Shown: piece after piece, positions 15,937 through 23,192 of the stretch
Layout: each line of letters opens with the position of its first letter
How positions within the stretch are numbered: position 1 is the first letter of the stretch
Source of the DNA: Yes71-27 sp040758635
GTDB taxonomy: Bacteria; Bacillota; Desulfotomaculia; Desulfotomaculales; Ammonificaceae
Length of the DNA: 64,000 nt
Assembly (NCBI GenBank): GCA_040758635.1
Contig: JBFLVI010000002.1
Coordinates: forward strand, 109,403-173,402
Reading direction: 5' to 3'
Notes under the pieces: generated by a model
Database searches by the model: none
What the model saw: the letters and a program-made list of their open reading frames with translations, nothing else
Told to the model about the DNA's origin: nothing
Position numbers and translations under genes: made by a program

Positions 15937-17167
15937 GGAATACCAAGATGTTATGGTTTCCTTTTTGTTGCACGAGCCCTTTTACGCTTTCTTTTTGAGC
16001 AATTTAATCGTTTCGTTTGGCAGTGACGTGCCGACGATAGGCGTCTCGCTAGACACGCCGCCAAGATTAAGGATAAATCGGGACTTTTTTGAGTCGCTGG
16101 ATAAAAAGTACAGGGTAGGTGTTTTGAAGCATGAGGTACTTCATCTAGTGTTTTGTCATCCTTTGCGTCTGGGTAGTCGCGATTTGCGTTTGTTCAATGT
16201 GGCGGCCGACCTTGCTGTGAACGAGCACATTGAAAGAAGTCAGCTGCCTGGTGACGTTGTGACAGTGGATGACTTTAACGAGCAGTTCGATTTAAATTTG
16301 CCGCATCGCTTGAGCGCGGAGGAGTATTACGAGTTACTCCTTAAGAATGCGGTCACGATTGAAATCGAGCTTGTAGGTGGTTCCGGCGCCCGTGCAGGCG
16401 ACGGAAGCGGAGAAGACGAAGGTGGGAAGGGCGCCGGTGGCGGAAGTGGAGCGGGCGAAGCGGGGAAGGTGCGCATTAAGGTTTCTGTCAAGGGTAAAAC
16501 GGCGAATTACTCCGGTTACCACGGCGAGCCGGAAATTTCCGGTGCTGCCGAGGTCCTGGAGCCTTATATGAAAGACCTGGTGCAGCAGGTGCTTAACAGC
16601 GCCAAGAGCTGCGGTAACTTGCCGGGGTCCTTGGTCGCTGCCATCGAGGCGGTCTATAAAACCAAGGTGAATTGGAGACGGGTGCTCTTTCGCTTTTTGA
16701 GCGGGCGCGGGCGCATGATTCCTAAGATGACTTACCTTAAGGAGTCGAAGCGCTTCCCCGAATATCCCGGGAAGCGAAAGATGGTGGGTTTAAGGGCTCT
16801 TGCGGCTATAGATACCAGCGGAAGCATGACCAATGAACAGCTGAGCGAAGCTTTCGGTCAGTTAAGGCATATCAGTCGAGTTTCCGGTACCGACATATGG
16901 GTGGTCTGGGGTGACGTGCGGTGCGAAGGCGGTCCCGTGCCGCTTGCTCACGTGGCCCGGAATAAGGTTAGAATTAAGGGCCGCGGGGGTACCGACCTGC
17001 AGTGGCCGTTTGAAATTGCCGATAAGGACCGGTTCCCGTTAGTGGTGTACTTTACCGACGGTTACGGGCCGGCGCCGCAGAGCGCGGCGCAGCGCACCCT
17101 CTGGGTGCTGACTAAAGACGGTCAGCGACCTGCTCCTTTCGGGGATACCGTTGTGCTGGAGGTATAG
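15926..17167 (+). CDS. DUF2201-type metallopeptidase-like and VWA protein
   Basis: A 413-residue protein. The N-terminal region has VLKHEVLHLVFCHPLR, an HExxH (H69, E70, H73) with a further His, typical of the putative metallopeptidase domain paired with VWA-like DUF2201. A Gly/Ser/Glu-rich linker follows (about 150-182). The C-terminal VWA domain begins IDTSGSM (D296, S298, S300), with GGTDLQWP and YFTDGYGP supplying the rest of the metal-dependent adhesion site. It is coupled to the MoxR ATPase gene upstream. The pair probably assembles or disassembles a protein target; the substrate is unknown. Confidence 0.83.
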   Translation: MQVKEYQDVMVSFLLHEPFYAFFLSNLIVSFGSDVPTIGVSLDTPPRLRINRDFFESLDKKYRVGVLKHEVLHLVFCHPLRLGSRDLRLFNVAADLAVNEHIERSQLPGDVVTVDDFNEQFDLNLPHRLSAEEYYELLLKNAVTIEIELVGGSGARAGDGSGEDEGGKGAGGGSGAGEAGKVRIKVSVKGKTANYSGYHGEPEISGAAEVLEPYMKDLVQQVLNSAKSCGNLPGSLVAAIEAVYKTKVNWRRVLFRFLSGRGRMIPKMTYLKESKRFPEYPGKRKMVGLRALAAIDTSGSMTNEQLSEAFGQLRHISRVSGTDIWVVWGDVRCEGGPVPLAHVARNKVRIKGRGGTDLQWPFEIADKDRFPLVVYFTDGYGPAPQSAAQRTLWVLTKDGQRPAPFGDTVVLEV

Positions 17168-17169
17168 CG

Positions 17170-17361
17170 ATGAAATATATGATATGCAGTCATTGCGCCA
17201 GTATTATAGCAAGGTCACCTAATAACGTGTCGTTTGACATCGAGGATTGCAGTTGGCCTTGTCCTGACTGTGGAACATTGTGGTTTAGTAGCGATGGCTG
17301 GGTGAAGATTGGCTGTCTTGTGATACCGTGGCGAAAAGAACTGGAAGAGCCTGATGGTTGA
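17170..17361 (+). CDS. Zinc-ribbon microprotein, 63 aa
   Basis: ATG 17170 is two bases after the VWA stop, with GGAGGTAT upstream inside that gene. CSHC and CPDCGTLWF pairs make a four-cysteine ribbon. The tight spacing suggests co-translation with the MoxR/VWA pair. Function unknown. Confidence 0.6.
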   Translation: MKYMICSHCASIIARSPNNVSFDIEDCSWPCPDCGTLWFSSDGWVKIGCLVIPWRKELEEPDG

Positions 17362-17393
17362 CACAATTGTTAGTCGTGTTGGAGGTGTAAGCT

Positions 17394-17708
17394 ATGGGCA
17401 TAGGGGCTCCTGAGCTTCGGAATGCTTTGCGCCGGAAGGAAGATAGCTGGGCGGTGGTTGAAACACTGCTTAACCGTCGCCCCGAGCTTAGTGCGTCGAC
17501 GGTGCGCCTTGCCTACCAGAGGATTTTGGAGGCGCGTGAGCGCTTGGGATATCCGTTTTCCTACTCCTGTATTATTGTTCACCCGAACTGTCCAGAAGAT
17601 GTCTTGATTGCAGTTTCTTTGGGTGGCGATGATTATGATAGTGGGGTGGCTGCTAGAATATTGGCCAATCGAAGGCGAAATAAGAGAGAGAAGGCAGGCG
17701 ATGTTTGA
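17394..17708 (+). CDS. Truncated LRV-family protein, C-terminal module only
   Basis: A 104-residue protein consisting of the final module of the family: RPELSASTVRLAYQRILEA, then IIVHPNCPEDVLIAVSLGGD and an Arg-rich end. It is closely similar to the last 80 residues of the protein at 18326 (HELGPEMVRLAYRKAL, IIVHPNCPEDVLFAVSL). It is either a partial duplicate or a free-standing module; the GGAGGTG site and intact frame argue for expression. Confidence 0.65.
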   Translation: MGIGAPELRNALRRKEDSWAVVETLLNRRPELSASTVRLAYQRILEARERLGYPFSYSCIIVHPNCPEDVLIAVSLGGDDYDSGVAARILANRRRNKREKAGDV

Positions 17709-17808
17709 TACGATTGTTGATTGCGCTGTTATTATCGCATTGCTTTTGTTTAGTGGGCTGGCGTTAGTCGCTTGGTTCTCTACCATCAAGGCGTGGGAAG
17801 AAAAGTGA
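17701..17808 (+). CDS. Membrane micropeptide, 35 aa
   Basis: ATG 17701 overlaps the end of the LRV fragment gene by eight bases. Residues 4-26 (TIVDCAVIIALLLFSGLALV) form one membrane segment, followed by FSTIKAWEEK. No family recognised. Confidence 0.5.
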   Translation: MFDTIVDCAVIIALLLFSGLALVAWFSTIKAWEEK

Positions 17809-17884
17809 AGTCAGTGTCCACGTGGTCAGCTAATGAAACAATTACAGTTAGTATGTGGGCGTGAGAGAGGAGGCTGCTGAGTAT

Positions 17885-17989
17885 ATGGCGAGTGAGTTGT
17901 GGATTCTAGACCAAGATGGGCTATGCCTCGCGAAGTGCAGCACCGTGTTCGTCAGCCAGAATTCTAAAAAGGTCAAGGAGGTCGATTGA
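17885..17989 (+). CDS. Small ORF, 34 aa
   Basis: ATG 17885 follows GAGAGGAGG by about nine bases. The product MASELWILDQDGLCLAKC looks like a beta hairpin. The frame ends in TGA directly against the next ATG. The spacer 17809-17884 has no other supported gene. Confidence 0.4.
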   Translation: MASELWILDQDGLCLAKCSTVFVSQNSKKVKEVD

Positions 17990-18232
17990 ATGTTTGTAGT
18001 TTGCCCCCCTTACAACGTAACGGGAAAGGTGGAGCATGAGTGCTCCGAACTCGATGTGCGGTTAATAGAGTTAATTTGCGAACTTGATTACGGTTACGGC
18101 GGCTACGAGAGTTTAGGGGTGTATCGTTGCAAGAAATGTGGTCAATTATGGATGATTTGGCGGCAATACGACCCTGGTACGGGACGCGACCACATTTGGT
18201 TCAGGCCCCGGCGAAGAGGAGCGCAGCTATAG
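17990..18232 (+). CDS. Zinc-ribbon protein, probably frameshifted
   Basis: An 80-residue frame with CECSELD-like start region and a CKKCGQLW knuckle. After WFRP the frame becomes RRRGAQL and stops. In the +1 frame, reading on from the CCCC run at 18206-18209 gives PGEEERSYRFALEEAAKYEQ, then NTPWGCLE and a stop at 18291. That continuation is far more protein-like. Either an extra C inactivated the 3' end, or ribosomes shift +1 here. The start ATG abuts the preceding stop, with AAGGAGG upstream. Confidence 0.55.
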   Translation: MFVVCPPYNVTGKVEHECSELDVRLIELICELDYGYGGYESLGVYRCKKCGQLWMIWRQYDPGTGRDHIWFRPRRRGAQL

Positions 18233-18325
18233 GTTTGCGTTGGAGGAGGCTGCGAAGTACGAGCAAAATACGCCGTGGGGGTGCTTGGAGTAGTCAACCT
18301 GGAGAGTGAAAGGGGGTGCCGAAAA

Positions 18326-19138
18326 GTGGGTTTGTCACCCAAAAATTGGACGCTTCAGAATATGCCGGCTAGCCGGTCGGGTGAGGCGCGTCGCTTGCGG
18401 CATCCAAAGTGTCCCGAGGAAATACTTAGGTTTTACGCTCACACAGATATGGCGTTTCACGTTTTAAAGAATAAAAGCGCTTCGCCGGATGTTCTTAAAA
18501 TACTTGCGCGTCATCGTTCGCGAGCGATAAGAGAACGTGTTTCTCAGCATCCCAATGTTAATGATGAGGTGTTCGAGGTGCTTGCTGGGGACCGGAGTTT
18601 GCGGGTCAGGCAGGCTGCGGTAAATTCACCGTTTCTTACAGCGCGCGCATTGGAGATGTTTTTACACGACAGGTCGTGGCTGGTGCGACGGAAGGTATTC
18701 TCTATCCGGCCCGACCTGTTTCAAGGTAGGGAGCTTGAGGGAATGACTCCGGGCGAGCTGATTAACGTGAAGGCATCTGACGAAGAAGTGAGGGCTTTTT
18801 ATTACAAAGTAGATGCATGTGACCGAATGTATCTTGTGTGTAATCCCCACTGTCCGCTAGATTTGGTTTGTGACTTTTTGCGCCGTACGCGCTCCTTGGG
18901 GGCGGTCGAAGCAGTGCTTGATTCCCATCACGAGCTTGGACCGGAGATGGTACGTCTTGCGTATCGGAAAGCGCTGGGGACATACAGGCGCTATGGTTGG
19001 ACTTCTTATGCGTATATCATTGTTCACCCGAATTGCCCGGAAGATGTTCTGTTTGCGGTTTCTCTAATTGGCGATAGATACGAGAGTATCCGGGCTGCTG
19101 AAATACTGGCCAGGCGTTTTCGTAGCAAAGTTTACTAA
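18326..19138 (+). CDS. LRV-type repeat protein, 270 aa
   Basis: Start GTG 18326 is set by comparison with the paralogue at 20139, which shares GLSPKNWTLQNMP. Repeats include RHPKCPEEILRFYA, KSASPDVLKILARH, SQHPNVNDEVFEVLAGD and CNPHCPLDLVCDFL, ending in the family module IIVHPNCPEDVLFAVSL followed by AAEILARR. Several repeats end in RxxV-type arginines as in LRV/HEAT solenoids. The overall role is probably protein binding. GGGGGTGCC precedes the start. Confidence 0.75.
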   Translation: MGLSPKNWTLQNMPASRSGEARRLRHPKCPEEILRFYAHTDMAFHVLKNKSASPDVLKILARHRSRAIRERVSQHPNVNDEVFEVLAGDRSLRVRQAAVNSPFLTARALEMFLHDRSWLVRRKVFSIRPDLFQGRELEGMTPGELINVKASDEEVRAFYYKVDACDRMYLVCNPHCPLDLVCDFLRRTRSLGAVEAVLDSHHELGPEMVRLAYRKALGTYRRYGWTSYAYIIVHPNCPEDVLFAVSLIGDRYESIRAAEILARRFRSKVY

Positions 19139-19154
19139 AGGAAGAAGGGTGATA

Positions 19155-19253
19155 TTGGTGCGCTTGGTTGCGAAGCATCGGTCAACAACTTATCTTCTTG
19201 AGTTTACGCCGAGGAATAGAAGAGATTATGCGCGGTCGGTCTTTAAGAGATGA
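19155..19253 (+). CDS. Short ORF, about 32 aa
   Basis: TTG 19155 or GTG 19158, behind GAAGAAGGGTGAT. The product VRLVAKHRSTTYLLEFTPRN is basic and could be a small beta protein. It overlaps the next small ORF. Coding is plausible but not certain. Confidence 0.3.
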   Translation: MVRLVAKHRSTTYLLEFTPRNRRDYARSVFKR

Positions 19254-19377
19254 CACGCTAAGTAGGCGAGGTGTCCGAATCCCCAGGTGGTTAAACCACC
19301 TGCTGAAAAATGCCAAATCAAAAATTCCGCAAGGGCGTATCGGAGCCGACCAATTGTTAAGGCCGTATGTCGGATAG
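19228..19377 (+). CDS. Small basic ORF, 49 aa
   Basis: ATG 19228 lies behind GAAGAGATT. The product has RRGVRIPRWLNHLLKNAK, faintly like part of the 7430 protein. A 55-base stretch without a gene follows; it contains GGCAGG and CCTGC pieces that could pair but no convincing element. Confidence 0.35.
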   Translation: MRGRSLRDDTLSRRGVRIPRWLNHLLKNAKSKIPQGRIGADQLLRPYVG

Positions 19378-19432
19378 CCGGGGCAGGACCGGCCCCAGCC
19401 CTGCATAGCAGGAGTGAGGAAGAGGTGATAAG

Positions 19433-19654
19433 ATGTCCGAGCGCGATTGGCAGAAGGACTGGGCTTTTGCGAATGACCCTAATCTCTGCATTTGCGGTGG
19501 AATGGGGTCTGAGTTGGCACAGGAAATGCTCCGCTACTGGCTCCGGCAGGTGCAGGAGTTGAGAACGGAGGTCGAGCAGTTGAAAGAGCACTTACAGCAG
19601 GAAAGGAACGCCTGGACATGGCCGCTATGGCTTAAAAAGGGACAATGGCGCTGA
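19433..19654 (+). CDS. Coiled-coil small protein, 73 aa
   Basis: ATG 19433 follows GAAGAGGTG. A short DPNLCICGGMG segment is followed by a heptad-like helix, LRQVQELRTEVEQLKEHLQQ (about residues 37-56), likely a dimerising coiled coil. Function unknown. Confidence 0.55.
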   Translation: MSERDWQKDWAFANDPNLCICGGMGSELAQEMLRYWLRQVQELRTEVEQLKEHLQQERNAWTWPLWLKKGQWR

Positions 19655-19733
19655 GTAGGATGGCGGAGGTATTGTTGGTCTGTCAAAAGTGCGAGTAAAT
19701 TTGGGCGTTTTAGTTGGAGAAAGGAGGATTTTC

Positions 19734-19943
19734 GTGCCCGATGTGACCATAAATATTGAGGTGTATTGCGCGCGGTGCGGCGAAGGTTTATGTAATCAGA
19801 CCGAGTTTACTAGAACGCGGGGGCGGGGCGAGCCGTGTTTTCGCGTCGAGCCATGTGAGCGGTGCATGGACGCGGCGTATGAAGAGGGATATCGCAAAGG
19901 GATGTCAGAATGGGAAAACAGGAGGTTATATGAGCAGGGCTAA
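19734..19943 (+). CDS. Phage-type zinc-ribbon protein, 69 aa
   Basis: GTG 19734 follows AAAGGAGG; an upstream in-frame GTG at 19689 has no site. CARCGEGLCNQ and VEPCERCMDAAYEEGYRKG form the CxxC...CxxC-x(2)-AYxEGY pattern seen in many small phage proteins. Probably one structural zinc. It overlaps the next ORF by 14 bases. Confidence 0.65.
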   Translation: MPDVTINIEVYCARCGEGLCNQTEFTRTRGRGEPCFRVEPCERCMDAAYEEGYRKGMSEWENRRLYEQG

Positions 19944-20040
19944 TCTAAAAGATAGGGTACAGCTGCTCTCCTGGCTTGAAACTTTATGGGCGCGCAAGCC
20001 CGAACTGCGTTTCTGGCAGTTACTCGAGCTGTTGAAGTGA
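19930..20040 (+). CDS. Small helical ORF, 36 aa
   Basis: ATG 19930 is preceded by AGGAGGTT. The product has RVQLLSWLETLWARKPEL and FWQLLELLK, a pattern typical of tiny all-helical phage proteins. Function unknown. Confidence 0.5.
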   Translation: MSRANLKDRVQLLSWLETLWARKPELRFWQLLELLK

Positions 20041-20049
20041 GAGATTGGT

Positions 20050-20133
20050 GTGGACGACTCTTTTTACGTTACTGACGAGGAAACGCTAGCAGCGCTTGAG
20101 AAATTATTGGGTTCAACTCCGATAGCGAGGTGA
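20050..20133 (+). CDS. Small ORF, 27 aa
   Basis: GTG 20050, with only a weak GAGAG upstream. The product VDDSFYVTDEETLAALEKLL is acidic and helical. It ends as the binding site of the next LRV gene begins and may couple translation to it. Confidence 0.3.
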   Translation: MDDSFYVTDEETLAALEKLLGSTPIAR

Positions 20134-20138
20134 ATGAT

Positions 20139-21032
20139 TTGGGTTTGTCACCCAAAAATTGGACGCTTCAGAATATGCCGAGAAGTTTTTCGGGACAGGC
20201 GCATCGTTTGCGTCATCCCGACTGTCCTCTGGAAATACTGGAGCACTACGCCAGAGACTCTTCATGGGATTATTACTGGTCTTATTACGTGACGCAAAAC
20301 CCGCGCTGTCCTTCGTATTTATTGCTCGAGATTGCGCGTTTAGGTACAAGGGTGAGGGCGCTTTCTCTTTACAATGTGGTCCGTCATCCAAACACACCTC
20401 TTGAGGCATACGAATGCTTGCTGCGTGACTCCAGGGAGCACGTGCGGGCGGCAATGGCTTGCTCTAAGACAACGCCGCGGGAAATCCTGGAACGACTGTC
20501 GCACGACAGGGTCTGTTTGGTGCGAAGTTTGGTTTACGAGAGATTTCCGGAGTTTTTCGCGGGGCGGCGTTTGGAAGGTCTTTCGCCGTGGTTTTGTTAT
20601 CCCTTGGGGGTTAGTTTGTCAAATGTGTCTGCCACTGCGGATGAGTTACTTTCTTTCTACCGCAAGACGAGAGAGCTGGCTGTCAAGCGCTCAATACTGG
20701 CAAATCCTAACTGTCCTGTTGATATGCTAGAATGGGCAATTGCGAGGACCCGTTCTTTCGAGACACTTGCCTATGTTTTGGACAACCCTGCTATCACTGT
20801 TGAAACGGTTTTGAGCGTGTATAAGCGCGCTATGTCGTTACTCAACCGATTGGGCACAACGTATTACTATTCCCTCAACCTTTTGCTGCGTATAGTCAGG
20901 CACCCTTTGTGCCCGGAGGAGGTTTTGCTCGGAATTGCGCTTGGGGATTATAAAGAGGCTACCGAAGTTGCATTAAAAAAGCTAGGGACTGCGGCGTGTG
21001 AGTCTGTTTTCCAACAAAGGCAAGCTTGTTAG
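20139..21032 (+). CDS. LRV-type repeat protein, 297 aa
   Basis: TTG 20139 follows GCGAGGTGAA. The first 39 bases are almost identical to those of the gene at 18326, encoding GLSPKNWTLQNMP, while the rest has diverged. Repeats include RHPDCPLEILEHYA, TQNPRCPSYLLLEIA, RHPNTPLEAYECLL, ANPNCPVDMLEWA and the final RHPLCPEEVLLGIAL. A predicted solenoid binding protein. It lies immediately ahead of the SbcC-like ATPase gene, a place that suggests joint expression but not function. Confidence 0.75.
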   Translation: MGLSPKNWTLQNMPRSFSGQAHRLRHPDCPLEILEHYARDSSWDYYWSYYVTQNPRCPSYLLLEIARLGTRVRALSLYNVVRHPNTPLEAYECLLRDSREHVRAAMACSKTTPREILERLSHDRVCLVRSLVYERFPEFFAGRRLEGLSPWFCYPLGVSLSNVSATADELLSFYRKTRELAVKRSILANPNCPVDMLEWAIARTRSFETLAYVLDNPAITVETVLSVYKRAMSLLNRLGTTYYYSLNLLLRIVRHPLCPEEVLLGIALGDYKEATEVALKKLGTAACESVFQQRQAC

Positions 21033-21041
21033 GGAGGTCAT

Positions 21042-23177
21042 GTGGTATTGAATATTCAACGTATTTACTTAAAAAATTTTACTTCTTATAAAGAAGCGGA
21101 TATTGACCTTTCGCATATCAGGCTGGCGTGTCTCGTGGGCGATAACGGCGCCGGAAAATCATCGCTGTTGCCCGATAGCGTGCTGTATTGTCTGTACGGA
21201 CGTACCGAGCGCTCCAATTTTGCGGAAGACCTGGTGCGTCGTGGAGAGAAAGAGTTGCTTGTTTCGCTAGAGTTTATCCTTGGTGGTGAGCGGTGGCGGG
21301 TTACCCGGGGCCGCACGCTGGGCAAGCGCGGCAAAAGTGTTCTGACCCTGGAAAAGTTTTCTGACGGTGTCTGGTCGCAGCCCCTGGGTAAGGATATTCC
21401 CCATACGCAGAGCTTGATAGACGAGCTTCTAGCGATAGATTACGAGACGCTGTGTTCTTCTATTTTTGTACCCCAGGGCAGGGCGGACATGTTTACTGCG
21501 GCGCGGCCGGCGGAGCGCTTGGACATGCTTTCCTGTGTGTTTGGTTTGCAGTGTTGGGAGGCTTACGGCGAGGTCGCCAGCGAAGAGGCAAACAGGTGCA
21601 AGTATCGGGTGGAAGCGCTGGAGGTCGAGATAGAAGGACTCCTGGAGAGGGTGTCTGCGCGTCCCGAGCTCGAGGCTTCATTACAGGAGCTAGACTCGCA
21701 GCTCGAGGCGCAACAGGCGTCTGTCGCTGTCTTTGAGAGAGAACTTGACCTTTGTCGTCGCGAGCGGGAGGCGGCCTTAGTTGAGGAGGAAAAGCGGCGC
21801 GCCGCTTTGCAGCGGCAAGAGATGTTGCGTCGCGAACTTCAGGAAGCCGAGCGCCAAGCAGGGGAATATCAGAATAAAGTTGCCGGCTTGGAACACCGTC
21901 TTTCTAATAGAGACCAGATACGTGCTGCTGCTGAGAAACACGCCTTGTTCGTTCACCAGTTAAAAGATTTGGAGGAGAAGTCAGTTAGGCATGCTGAGTT
22001 GCAGCAAAGACTACAGAAAATTCAGGCCGACACTAAAGTTGCCCAAGCAAAGCGTGAGGCGGCTTTCGCGGCGGCGGCCAAGGAGCTCGAGCGTGCCGAG
22101 AGACAGGCGGAGCTCCTGGATACAGTTTCCTGTGACGGCTCGAAACAGTGTGAGTTCCTTGCCGATGCACGCAAGGCGCAGGCCAGCCTCCCGGGGTTGA
22201 GGGCAAAGGTACAGGAGCTGGGGTCGCCGGTGGACGTTTGGAGCAGCGAGCGCGCGGAGTTGGAGCGTGAAATAAAAGAACTGGGTTACGACGCGCATCT
22301 TCACACTTCTGTACGTAAAAAAGTTTCGGAGCTGGAGCCTGCTGTGCGTCAGGCAGCTGTGCTTGAGACGCTAGCGGCTCAGCTGGAGGAATACAGAAAG
22401 CATCTGACTGAGACGCGGGAGAAGATGCATAAGTTAAGGGCCGAGTTTGAAGCGCTTGAGGTTCCGCCGCCCTCCAATATTGCAGCTTTGGACGAAAAAA
22501 TCAGTGAATTGTCTGCCGGGTTGCAGATGGGTCGGAATCAGGTCGAGGATTTGAAATTAAGGCTTGCGGGTGTAAGGCACCGACTAGAGGAAGTAGCCCT
22601 TGCTGAGCAGCGTCTTGAGGAGGCACGGGTCGAGAGTGAAGCGCAGGGGCGCGACCTTTATATTTACAAAACACTTGAACGCGCTTTCGGGCGGTACGGT
22701 GTGCCCGCCATGATTTTGGCCGACGCGCTTCCCGAGATTGAGGCTTATGCAAACTCGTTCTTGGGTGTCCTGCAGGAGGGTAGAATGCGTGTCAGGCTAG
22801 AGACCGCCCGCGAGACCAAGAGCGGCGCTGTTAGGGAGACGCTGGAAGTTTACGTGATTTATGGTGACAGTGTGCGGCCTTACGCTACGTATTCCGGTGC
22901 AGAAAGATTTTCGGTAGACTTGGCGTTGCGCGTGGCCATTGCCGTTTGTGTGGCGCGTCGATGGGGGCACGGGATTGAGACTATGGTTATTGACGAGGGC
23001 GCTGGCGTTCTTGACACGCGCGGTCGTGCAAATCTGGTCGCAGCCTTAGAGCGCGCCGGAATGTATTTTCCCAAGATTATCTTTACTACTCACGTTAGCG
23101 AGCTTTGGGACCGGTTTCAGCAGCATATTGTTGTGCGGCGGGAGGGAGCCAGTTCTCGCGTGGTCGTCAGCGTTTAA
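21042..23177 (+). CDS. sbcC: SbcC/Rad50-type SMC ATPase
   Basis: A 711-residue ABC ATPase. Walker A is VGDNGAGKSS (about 32-41). Long coiled coils follow (about 170-350 and 380-540). A Cys pair in CDGSKQCEF lies near the middle, a CX5C in place of the usual CxxC zinc hook. The second ATPase half has YSGAERFSVDLAL, a variant LSGGE signature, and TMVIDEGAGVLD, the Walker B. It would load DNA ends for the SbcD-type nuclease at 13384. It starts at GTG 21042 behind AGGGAGGTC; TTG 21048 is an alternative. Confidence 0.83.
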   Translation: MVLNIQRIYLKNFTSYKEADIDLSHIRLACLVGDNGAGKSSLLPDSVLYCLYGRTERSNFAEDLVRRGEKELLVSLEFILGGERWRVTRGRTLGKRGKSVLTLEKFSDGVWSQPLGKDIPHTQSLIDELLAIDYETLCSSIFVPQGRADMFTAARPAERLDMLSCVFGLQCWEAYGEVASEEANRCKYRVEALEVEIEGLLERVSARPELEASLQELDSQLEAQQASVAVFERELDLCRREREAALVEEEKRRAALQRQEMLRRELQEAERQAGEYQNKVAGLEHRLSNRDQIRAAAEKHALFVHQLKDLEEKSVRHAELQQRLQKIQADTKVAQAKREAAFAAAAKELERAERQAELLDTVSCDGSKQCEFLADARKAQASLPGLRAKVQELGSPVDVWSSERAELEREIKELGYDAHLHTSVRKKVSELEPAVRQAAVLETLAAQLEEYRKHLTETREKMHKLRAEFEALEVPPPSNIAALDEKISELSAGLQMGRNQVEDLKLRLAGVRHRLEEVALAEQRLEEARVESEAQGRDLYIYKTLERAFGRYGVPAMILADALPEIEAYANSFLGVLQEGRMRVRLETARETKSGAVRETLEVYVIYGDSVRPYATYSGAERFSVDLALRVAIAVCVARRWGHGIETMVIDEGAGVLDTRGRANLVAALERAGMYFPKIIFTTHVSELWDRFQQHIVVRREGASSRVVVSV

Positions 23178-23192
23178 TGGGGGGGTATTTAC

